In this document: piece after piece, positions 14,601 to 26,600 of the stretch
Numbering within the stretch: the stretch's first letter is position 1
Layout of the letters: each line of letters starts with the position of its first letter
DNA from: Limnoperna fortunei
Taxonomy: Eukaryota; Mollusca; Bivalvia; Mytilida; Modiolidae
Reading direction: 5' to 3'
Assembly (NCBI GenBank): GCA_944474755.1
Contig: CALYDG010000030.1
Location: 1-64,000 of the forward strand
Length of the DNA stretch: 64,000 nucleotides
Notes under the pieces: model-generated
The model's input: the letters and a program-made list of their open reading frames with translations, nothing else
Database searches by the model: none
What the model was told of the DNA's origin: nothing
Made by a program: the position numbers and the translations under genes

Positions 14601-17600
14601 AGTCCACTTTTACGAAACTGCTAGTAAAGTGCAACATGTGGGTGAGGGTCTAAATGGGCAACTTTTCCTGTGACATAGTAACAGCAGAGTGAGTGAAAGT
14701 TTGCCAAAACTCCTTGTTTTGACAGAAATCATATAAATATTTTCCCATTTTTTTCCTGATATTTAGGTGCTTATACTGAAATAAAATAATGTAATACTGT
14801 TAAATTAAGTAACAGTCATAAAATGCAGGATTTCAGCTTTCAAATGATATACCCATTGTATGAGTGCAATAAATAATTTTTCTAAAAAGTATGGGTTATC
14901 ACTCATATAGACCCTCACATAATGACGTCATGAAAATAACTGTATAATGCACCCTTAGGACATACAGTACATCATTGTGAGTCACCCTACCAAATAGCAA
15001 ACCAATCTGATGTATGGTTTCTGAGAAAAGTGCGACGAACATTAATTTTACTCATGTTCGTCGGTACCAATTTTCACAGAAACCGTACATCAAATTGGTT
15101 TGATATTTGCTAGGGTGACTTACCATGATGTACTGTATGTCCAAAGTGATTTACAGATGGCTTGGATAGCCACTTCCTGCTGAAAGGTTCAAAGTCGTAA
15201 GACAAATCATTTTGGGAATAATTGTTTTTGAAAGGTCAAAGTTTGCACTTTTGCTGTTTTTATACTATAACTTGAAAACTGTTAATGCTTGAGAAAAGCT
15301 TTCTGATGCTGAAATGTTCAGCTTATTGAGCTCTACATATCTATATAGATAGTAATGTTATTGTATTGTAGATTAAAATTTTAAAATTATTTAAGAAATA
15401 TTCATGGCAAATGATGGTTTGTTGAAGAGATTTTATCATTATGACCATGTGTGTTGCCATTAAATTTAATTATATTTTAGCCCAAGTTTAGGGTCCAAAC
15501 TTTATGTGTGTTTATAATGAAATGTCAATTTTACACCTTGCATTTTGGGAAATTGTTTTTTCAAAGGTTAAAATAATGTTAAAAAATACTTGAAAAAATT
15601 GTGATAAAGCAGGTAAGATTATAATTAGCACATTTCCATGCATCAGGATTAATTACTGTTATTTGCAGTGGGTGAGGACAGATAAATGTCTTCAAGTAAT
15701 TAAAAGTAAAATTGCATTGGGGAAAAGAGCATTTTGTTGGGACTTTCATGATAGTTCAAGTTATCTGGGTTTTCAAGTAATCCAAATTTGACCCATCGAG
15801 ATCAGCTGTACTTATGTTTTCATCTCTGTTTGACTGTTTTTACAAAAACATATTTTTGTACATCTTTTTTTTAGTTGAATTGATTTGTGTTCCAAAACAT
15901 TTTATTTGTTATTTTTCTAAAAATGAAAATTTTGTGCCCTTGGATTTTTTATTTCCATAAAGTTATTCTTAAATAATAAATCATGTTTAATTCATTACAT
16001 TGTAGGTGTCTGAAGTAGATCATATAGATCTTACATGCAGAGAACAGCAGGTAAACATTGTTTTAGAGTTGAAATGATTCATTGACAAATCAAGTTATTC
16101 CTAAAATCTATATAGATAGTAATTTTATTGTATTGTTGATTAAAATTGTAAAATTATTGAAGAAAAATTCATGGCAAATGATGGTTTGTTGAAGAGATTT
16201 TAATATCATTATGACCATGTGTGTTGCCATTATTTTCAATAATATTTTACCCCAAGTTTAGGGTCCAAACTTTTTGTGTCTTTATAATGCAATGTTAATT
16301 TTACATCTTATATTTTGCGAAATTGTTTTTTTTAAAGTTAAATTAATGTTACTAAATACTTGACGAAGTTGCGATAAAGCAGGTAAAATCAAAGATTATA
16401 ATTAGCGCACTTCCACACATCAGGATTAATTGATAATTATTTGAAGAGGGTGAGGACTGATAAATGTCTTCAAGTAATCAAAGGTAAAATTGCATTGGGG
16501 AAATAGGCATTTTGTTGGGACTTTTATAATAGTTCGAGTTATCTGGTTTGTCGAGTAATCCAAGTTTGACCCATCAGGGTTTGACTGTACCTAACTCTTT
16601 TTGACTGTTTCAAAACATTTTAATTGTTATAAATTTTGTGCCCTTGGATTTTTTATTTCCATAAAGTTATTCATAAATAATAAATCATGTTTAATTCATT
16701 ACATTGTAGGTGTCGGAAGTAGATCATATAGATCTTCCATGCACAGAACAGCAGGTAAACATTGTTTTAGACAATCCCCGAAACACAGAGATGGTGAATC
16801 CTACATCAAGACAATATCTCTGCCACACATATTCTTTCATGTTGAATAAGCTCCGCCCCTTTATGGTAATTCCACAATGTCTAATTTCTAAAAATATAAT
16901 GGTTTATAATTTCTGAAATAAAAATGACGTCCTTTTTAAAAATGTTCTGATAATCGACGATTTGCATCATAAAAAACTGCAATGAATATATTTACATTGT
17001 CATTGCTCAGACAACAATGATATGTTAATTTAACCAGAAAGAGCTTCCTCACACTACGTGTGGCAGCTGTCTAGTGATCGACATATGGAGTGATGCGTGA
17101 CTATGTTTTGGAGATTGTGTTTTAGAGTTGAAATGATTCATTGACATATCAAGTTATTCCTCAAATCTGTATATAGATAGTAATGTTATTGTATTGTTGA
17201 TTAAAATTTTAAAATTATTTAAGAAAAGTTCATGGCAATTAATGGTTTGTTGAAGAAATTTTTAATATCATTATGACCATGTGTTGCCATTAATTTTAAT
17301 TATATTTTTCCCCAAGTTTAGGGTCCAGACTTTATGTGTGTTTATAATGCAATGTAAATTTTACACCTTGCATTTTGCGAAATTGTTTTTTCAAAGGTTA
17401 AAATAATGTTAAAAAATACTTGAAAAAATTGTGATACAGCAGGTAAAATCAAAGATTATAATTAGCGCACTTCCATGCATCAGGATTAATTACTGTTATT
17501 TGCAGAGGATGAGGACAGATAAATGTCTTCAAGTAATTCAAAGTAAAATTGCATTGGGGAAATGGGCATTTTGTTGGGACTGGTATGATAGTTCCAGTTA

Positions 17601-20600
17601 TCTGGGTTGTTGAGTAATCCAAGTTTGACCCATTGAGGTCAACTGTACTTATGTTTTCAATTCTGTTTGACTGTTTTTACCAAAACATTTTAATTACATG
17701 AACATATTTTTAGCTCACCTGGACCATTATTTATTTATTTGTTATTTTTCTGAAAATGAAAATTTTGTGCCCTTGGATTTTTTATTTCCATAAAGTTATT
17801 CTTAAATAATAAATCATGTTTAATTCATTACATTGTAGGTGTCTGAAGTAGATCAGGAAGATCTTCCATGCAGAGAACAGCAGGTAAACATTGTTTTAGA
17901 GTTGATATGATTTATTGACAAATCAAGTTATCTGTCACTGCGGTCCAGTGCACGCCAGATGTGGGGAATTAGAATAAGCAATGCACAGAACCCCGATGGC
18001 AAGGGGTTTAAGTCAAGCAATCAGACTTATAAGTACTTGGCAAGGCAGTAGTAAAATTGCATAAGCAGTTTTTACAATTTAATAACAATTAAAAATAAGT
18101 TAATTTGAAATAAAGCAAAAATGTAAAATACAAACCAAATAATAACAAATAAACAATGTTAAATACAAATAAGTCCTAAAAGTTTATAGTGATGCTGAGT
18201 AGATGATACTTCTGAAGTCTGTAATGTGGCAGAATTAAACAGGCTTGACGGTTAGCCCTTTGGCGTCAATATCCTCGAACCAATGAACTCAGTGTCTAGC
18301 ACTGAATGCTAGTTCCAACTAGAATTCTTGGTACCACTACTCTTACAGTTAACAAATAGCTATTACAGTAACTATCGCTATTCTACACTGCTACTTGAAC
18401 TGATTTGAAATAATTTTTAAGGTGTATTTATACCAAAAATGTGAAAAGTACTCTAAAATGACAAAATATTCTAATTAACACTGAGCAATAATTTCAAAGT
18501 ACAATATGTCAAAAAGATTAAAGTTAACAAAAGAACATATGAATATAACAACTTGATGCAATTAGTAACAGGTGTCGCAGAGTGATTATAATTTTGACAT
18601 TTCAATTTACTAATTAGCCTATCGGTGTGTCAAACACTTAATTAATACAACTTGAACATTTACCTTGAATACTAAATATTTCTAAAAATTAATTTTATGA
18701 AAAACCTAATTTAATAAAATTACATTATAATGTGAAAATAACTAAAATACAAAATTTTGACCATTGGGAGCCTATAACATATTCCTCAAAATTAATATAT
18801 ATATTAATGTTATTTTATTGTTGATTGAAATTAAAAAATTATTGAAGAAAAATTCATGGAAAATAATGGTTTGTTGAAGAGATTTTAATATCATTATGAC
18901 CATGTGTGTTGCCATTATTTTCAATAATATTTTACCCCAAGTTTATGGTCAAAACTATATATGTATGGAACGCAGTAACCACTTTAATGAGAAAAACCCA
19001 CTTTAAGTTACTTAATCCTAGATTAACTGAACTTAATCTTGGATTAACTGATGTAACTAACATAAAGCTAGATAAATGCTAGTAAAAGAATAACTGTCAT
19101 TTTCTGAACTTAAACTAAGATTTTCTTGTAACTATCATTAAGCTGAGAAAAACCTAGATTAACTTATTAAAATGGTTACGGCGTACTAAATGTAAGTTAC
19201 AATAAAATAATTTCTCTAACATTAAGCTGAGAAAAACCTAGATTTACTCATTAAAGAGATTACAGCATACTTAATGTAGGTTAGTATAAACATAATGCTA
19301 TAAATTTAAGCGTTTTAATTGGCGAACAATAACCCATCTTTTCATGGAGGAGCTTTTGATTGGCCAAAATCAACAACCCTCATTTTCTCGAAACTATCTT
19401 ATATTAAGCTTGCTAAATGCTAGTTATAGAATAACTGTCATTTTCTGAATTTAAACTAAGATTTTCTCGTAACTATCGTTAAGGTGAGAAAAACCTAGAT
19501 TAACTCATTAAAGTAGTTATGGAGTACTAAATGTAAGTTACAATGGTAGATAGGTCAGTTAATCCTAAATTAAGCTCAGTTAATGATAGTTATGTCAGTT
19601 AATCCTTGATTAAGTTCAGTTAATCAAGGATTAAGTAGCTTAAAGTGGGTTTTTTCTCATTAAAGTGGTTACAGTGTTCCATATAGATGTTTGTTTATAA
19701 TGCATTATCACTTTTACACCTTACATTTTGCAAAATTGTTTTTTCAAAGGTTAAAATAATGTTATTAAATACTTGACAAAATTGCAAAAAGTAGGTAAAT
19801 AAAATTACAACAAAGTTCCAGACAATAAATTTTGCTACGCCTGACACGCGTATCGTCTATTCAAGACTCATCAGAGGCGCTCTAGCCAAAATATTGAAAT
19901 ACACAAACACTATCCTGATTATGAAGAGCATTGAACAATAATACCAAAATTCAAAGATTATATTTAGTGCACTTCCACACATCAGGATTAATTACTGTTA
20001 TTTGAAGAGGGAAAGGACTGATAAATGTCTTCAATTAATCAAAGGTAAAATTGCATTGGGGAAATATGCATTTTGTTGGGAATTTCATAATAGTTCGAGT
20101 TATCTGGGTTGTCGAGTAATCCAAGTTTGACCCATCAAGTCGAATGTCCCTATGTTTTCAACTCTGTTTGACTGTTTTAATTAGATATACTTATTTTTTT
20201 TAATTGAATTGATTTCTGTTCCAAACACATTTTAATTGTTATTTTTCTTGAAATGAAAATTTTGTTCCCTTGGATTTTTTATTTCAATATAGTTTTTTCT
20301 TAAATAATAAATCATGTTAAATTCATGAGGGCTGCGCTGGATAAAAACTTTAGGTACTGCAATACCTTATGGATGCAATGTTAATATCAAAGGAGTGGGC
20401 AATCTGTCTTGTACATACTCAATGTAGTGAAGTGACTGTAATGAACCTGTTTGACACAAATGGTAGGCATAAACTTAGTCATGGTCATAAAGGATACAAG
20501 ACTAGAATTGTAACCAAATCTCTATCAGACTTGTTTGATGATCTACACATAAGTCTACAACAACCACTGGGTGTCCATTACATTCATACCACTCTATTTT

Positions 20601-23600
20601 CACTACAAGTAACGAAACTTACAGACCTACTTGATCTTGGGTTGGAAAAAGGAGGTGCTGATACATTTTCTGCTTCTTACAGACTTTCTAGCATAATTTG
20701 TGACATGGCCCGTTTCCATCTTTTCAAACCTGTAAGAAGTGAACCTCTTTATTATTAGGACAGAAAATTTCTCCACCTTCCATTTAAGAACAAAGGAATA
20801 GATGCTATTTACATCAGCAATATTTTAAATAGTAAAGAAGTAACATCCCAGATTCCTCCTTTATTTTAAGAACCAATCAACACCAATTGTTTTCCTATTG
20901 CTATACCAAGACCATAAGCAGTAAAATTACAATTACAAAAAGACATTGCAGGACCTAAACATTGAAGACTACCTAAAGTGCCCTCTGAAGTGGGATTGTG
21001 CAATTTCTCCCTTTGTCTATGATCCATCTGGTCACGTCATCACGGGTGATCTAAAGATAATTGAAAAAGATTTATTACGAGATGTGGTGTCCCACGTACC
21101 CAAATTCAGGGAGCCACAACGTATTAATTGGAACCATAATTAGGTCATCATTAACTCTGTGGAAGATTATACCAGAGCCTGGATAATGTGAGAGGTGGAC
21201 CAAGAGCCAGAACTTGAATCATTATCAGACTGGGTAAGAACAATTTGATCTCTTCTATGCAGTGGTATAGACAAACTTAGGAAATGTAAAAATTCCCAGC
21301 CTTGTTCCGTACTTAGAGATTGTGAAGCTCTCGATTGTCTCTTCCTTCAACGACAAGTATGTTGTGACACATGCAGAAAAGGCTTCCTACAATATAGTTT
21401 TGTATGTAAAGCACATTATTACCATTGTCTGATAAAAGAGCTAGGCATCAATGGTAATACTTCTGCCAGTGCTACATACACTTTTGATATAGGTGAGATC
21501 ATTGCCAACCATGAACAAGGAACATGAAGAGTTACCATAATTGTACTGGATACCTAAACTTCACAAAAATCCATAAAAAGAAAGGTATATAGCTGGATCT
21601 TCATCATGCTCAACTACAGAGCTGTCCGTTCAATTCACGATCTTGTCTGATGTAAAAGAAGGACAACCAGCATACTGTGACACTATTTATAACTATAGTG
21701 GAATCAATCATATGTGGATCTTGAAGAACTCTAAAGATCTATTGGATAATTTTAAATCTCTGTCTTTTTCTGAGGTCTATTCTTTGAAAACTTTCGATTT
21801 TTCAACTTTGTACATCACCTTGTCACATGATAAATTAAAGTGTCGCCCGGAAAGACCTATTGAAACTGCTTTTTCAAATTCTAGAAACTTTGTTATTTAT
21901 GGTTATAATTCTACATTTTTTTCCAAAACTTCTTACAAAGATATGATTTGTTACACATTTGACCAATTGTGCAGTATGCTTGATTTCATTTATTTATTAA
22001 CAACATATTTGTCACATTTGGAGGATAGATTTTTCATTAAGTTGGCATTCCAATGGGCACACACTGTGCTCCTCTTCTGATGGACTTGTTTTTATATTCT
22101 TACTAGACTGAATTTCTTCTGGAACTTGTAAAAAAAACAAGAAGATGAAGAAGGCAAGATTTTTTAACCTGACTTACAGATATATTGATGATGTCCTCTC
22201 TGTCAACAACACTTCGTTTGGTAGCTGGATTACCTCAATCTATTGTTTAGTAGTTGGATTCCTTCAATTTATCCAACCGGAGTTAGAGATTTAAGAAACC
22301 ACCGATTCTTAAATTTACATCTCGAATTTGTCCAGTGTGATCATCTCAGTACAAAAATTTACAATGAAAGAGATGACTTTAACTTTAAAATTATTAACTT
22401 TCCTAACATGAAAAAGTAACATACCTCCTTCACCTGCTTACAGCATTTATATTTCTCAACTTATTTGGTATGCTAGGGCTTGTACAAGTTTTTAGATTTT
22501 TTTACCTGACACAGCTGTCTTCATGACCGAATGTTAGATAAGAATTATAAAAGAATATGTCTCATACAATCTCTAAAATAAATTTTCCTTCGACATACGT
22601 CACTGGTTGAAAAATTCAAAATTTTGATAGACAATATGGTTAATGATTGTTTTGATTCGTGTTTGGCTGGTTGTTGTAATGAGATGATCACCTCAGTTTC
22701 TCGATTATTTCTCACAACATTGTTGTGTTTTGTTTTAAAACCGGACCTTTGGATCACAATGTAAGAGGGAGGTTTGGCACCATAAAACCTGGTTTAACCC
22801 ACCATTCTTTTGAAATGCTTGTACCAAGTTAGGACCATTGTGTTCTTCGATTACTCTGGTGTGTATTCCCTGTTTTTACTTTTTAAGCCCCCGCATCGAC
22901 ATTTGAAATTTGGTAGGGTGACTCACCATGATATATTGTATGCCCTAAGCAATTTTCAGATGGCTTGGATTGCTCCTTCCTGTTTGCAGATACATACTAG
23001 ATATTTGCAAGGGCATCTGTGTCCTATGGACACATTCTCTCTTTATTTTTCTTTTGAGTTTGATTACCTTTATTCATTACATTGTAGGGGTCTGAAGTAG
23101 ATCATGAAGACCTTCCGTGCAGAGAACAGCAGGTAAACATTGTTTTAGAGTTGAAATGATTTATTGACAAATCAAATTTGACTGTTTTTACCAAAACCTT
23201 TTTTATTACATGTACATAGATTTGTATTCCAAAACATTTTATTTGTTATTTTTGTTGAAATGAAAATTTTGTTTCCTTGGATTTGTTATTTCAATATAGT
23301 TCTTTCTTAAATAATAAATCATGTTTAATTCATTACATTGTAGGTGTCTGAAGTAGATCAGGCAGATCTTCCATGCAGAGAACAGCAGGTAAACATTGCT
23401 TTAGAGTATAAATGATTAATTGAAAAATAAAGTTATTCCTAAAATCTATATAGATAGTAATGTTATTGTATTGTTGATTAAAATTTTAAAATTATTTAAG
23501 AAAAAATTCATGGCTATTGATGGTTTGTTGGAGAGGTTTTATCATTATGACCATTGGTGGCCATTATTTTCAATAATATTTTACCCCAAGTTTATGGTCC

Positions 23601-26600
23601 AAACTGTGTGTGTTTATGATGAAATGTCAATGTTACACCTTACATTTTGCAAAGTTGTTTTTTTTTAAGTTAAAATAATGTTACAAAATGCTTGACGAAA
23701 TTGCAAAAAGCGTGTAAATTGTTTGTATGCCCCCGCTTTGAAGAAGTGGTGGTATACTTTTTTACGGTTGTCAGTCATTGCGTCATGCTGTTTGCACTAG
23801 CTCACAGATTTACTTGCTATGCTTGTTAACAATTTAATTTGTTAAAAAAAAGTTAATTTCCAATTAATTTCATTATTGCTATTCATTTTCCAGGAATCTA
23901 GACGCCATGCATTAGGTATCTGAACCTACTCAGCAATACATTTTCTTAATACATTTCTCAATAAACATTTCTCGATTGATATTTGTTCTAAATAATTTTT
24001 TACTGATCTTTCGAAAACATCTTAAATATTTTTATTTTTCTTGAATTTAAGATTTGTATTCCAAAATATTTTTAAGGTTATTTTTAGTCCCTATCGGCTA
24101 AAGGGGACTATAGGATTGCACTTCATTGATGATGGAGTTCCAGATCAAGTCTAAATTTCACAATTATTGAATCAATTAATAAGAGTAATGGTCCTTTTTA
24201 TATCCTGCCACACAAAAGTTGTGAGGTAGTATGTTATACCCTCCCTTTGGTAATGTGTCTGTCTGTCCATCCTCCAACAGTTTCCAGATGATAAATTGAA
24301 AATGCATCAAGGGATTTGAATGATATTTTGCACTGCTGTAAAGTACAATAAACTACAGGTCATATTCAATTTCTAGGATGATCCAAAAAATGTTTTTATG
24401 CCCCAGTGACGACAAATTGTTTCACTGTTGGTTCTTTTATGTATTTAGTTTTTACAGAGCTTGGATGGTGGGGTGGGTTGAGTACTAAAAAAAAACATAT
24501 TTAAGTCTACCACAAAGGTTTTGCACCTTTCACAAGTTTGGAACTTCAGCCTTTGTAGTCTTTTGCTTTTCAATCTTTTGGTTACTTAAAGGCTTCCATT
24601 GACCTGCATTAGTATACATGTTGGAGGGCCAATTTAAGTATTTCCTAGTGTGTGAGTTCAGCTCTTCGTACATTGAGGAATCTTGGGAAGGCTTACAATG
24701 TCTTTTTAATTTTCTTGTTATTTTATGCATCTTTCGATTAAATTTTAATAATGGACTCGAACTTATTGTAAAATTTTGTAATATACACAAATTGATCCAT
24801 TAATTATTGAAGATTTATCATGCAATTATTTTTAAAGATTGAAGACTGTCCTAGTTCTGACAAGACCCTGCCTATTAAAGCTATGGAGAAGATTCAAAAG
24901 ATAAAAAATAGTTGTACAGAGTACATTAATAGAGTCAAACAGTTTAAAGACTCTAAAGATGACAAGGAATACAGACTGTTAGAAGAAATGTTGATTAGAC
25001 ATTTGGAGGACCTTGATAGTGTTGAGGTTGGAAATTGTGACCTTGCACGACAGCAGCGGAAACGGACAGTTGATGAGATACAATCAGTCTTAGATGAGCA
25101 TATATCCAGGGCATGGGAATTACATGATGAACAGATATCTCAAGAGGTATATTTTAAAACTAATTTTTGTCTCGCCTGCGACGAAAGTCGCGGAAGGCGA
25201 GACATAGGTATTACTTTCCGGCGGCGGCGGCGACGGCGACGGCGGCGTAAACTTTTTGTAAGACTTTTGTGGAAAATGAATTTCTAGAAAAGTATCACCT
25301 AGGCATTTGATATTTAGTATACAGTATTAGTGTACTAGCTCCGAATATAGATTTTATATGGATTCGGCACGAAACTGGGGAAAGGGATCGCAGCGACTCT
25401 GTTAATTTGGGTCTTTTTTTGAGTTATGAATCGTTTTGTAAGACTTTTGTGGAAAATGAATTTCTTGAAAAGTATTATACCTAGGCATCTGATATTTAGT
25501 ATACAGCTACTTCAGATTACAGTCTACGCAACTGTCACCATGCCATGTGCCCCTGACCCCATTTTCACGGTTCATCGACTCTGTTAATTTGGGTCTTTTT
25601 TGGCGTTGTAAACCTTTTTGTAAGACTTTTGTGGAAAATGAATTTCTTGAAAAGTATTATACCTAGGCATTTGATATTTAGTATACAGCTACTTCAGATT
25701 AGGGTCTACACAACTGTCACCATGTCATGTGCCCCTGACCCCATTTTCACAGTTCAACGACTCCGTAAATTTGGGGTTGTAAACCTTTTTGTAAGACTTT
25801 TGTGGAAAATGAATTTCTTAAAAAAGTATGATACCTAGGCTAAGGCTTAGGTAGATGAGTTCAGTGATGGTGCCGGCAGGCGAGACATACTTTTAGTGGC
25901 CACACTTGTTATTTAATTGCATCCCTCAATGACTGGTAATATGGTATGAATGTGGCTTATAGTTTTACTAAATCCTGCACCTCTGTATGAAAATCTGTTT
26001 TGAGTTTTTTTTTACAAAAACCATACATAAAATGTTTTGAGGTTTAGGAGGGTGGTTCAGTATGATGTATTGCACCTTGTACACCATTTTTAAGCCATAT
26101 ATTACATGTCAGTTCACAACTATTGCAGATGAAGGAAGATGATTTGAGAACTGTTGCCTGAGGCTAATTTCTACAGTTCTTGAGTCATTTCAAACACAGA
26201 TGGACAATAGTTAGACTAGTATTGACACATTCTTAATTTTACATACTAAATACAAATACGTGTGTAATAAATAAAATACTGTTTTGTTAGATTCAATACA
26301 GTAAACAAAACATTTTATCCTGCAATTAGTGTATTTTGTGTACTAATAAAGGGGGTCAAATAAAGCACCGTGTTATTTTGGTCAGTGACTGAAATAACTT
26401 AACCCCGCCCACTTCTAGCGCGTAACAATGTAACTACATATTGTTTCTTTAAATTTTCAGTGCACAAGTAATTTAATTGTACTTTAATATGTGTGTTTTT
26501 CACCTCAAATGTTGAAAACTTACCAATAAATTGTAAACAATTTCAGTAATTCTTGTCTCCTTATGAGAACTGTGTTTTTGAACGCAGTGATTTTGCGAAT

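Larger units (their letters stand above)
13451..15350. mobile_element. Family A element split by nested insertions
   Basis: Family A monomers at 13451-14190 resume at 15180-15350, so the block 14191-15180 was inserted. The start 'aggtgagctaatgccatc' is a family A end. Confidence 0.65.
15340..23720 (+). repeat. Tandem array of intron-plus-exon units (about 0.7 kb each)
   Basis: Units share 'atatagatagtaatgttatt', 'tggtttgttgaagagatttt', 'gatgaggacagataaatg'-like and 'ttcattacattgtag' and end in the 45-nt exon. Units: 15340-16050, 16051-16754, 17117-17883, 18790-20326 resuming at 23072-23132, 23133-23388, and a partial unit 23389-23720. Later insertions enlarged the third and fourth. This is segmental duplication within one gene. 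Confidence 0.85.

Noticed and set aside
15661..15710. Exon-like stretch after 'ttatttgcag' in the repeated intron units (also near 17505)
   Set aside because: Repeats in every unit without a proper donor, and stops lie in frame in other copies.
23894..23915. Possible 22-nt microexon between 'ttttccag' and 'gtatct'
   Set aside because: It would shift frame between the phase 0 exits at 23388 and entry at 24838, and no other support exists.
26402..26420. 'ccccgcccac' GC-box-like site as a promoter
   Set aside because: Lies inside a probable TIR element, with no first exon nearby.
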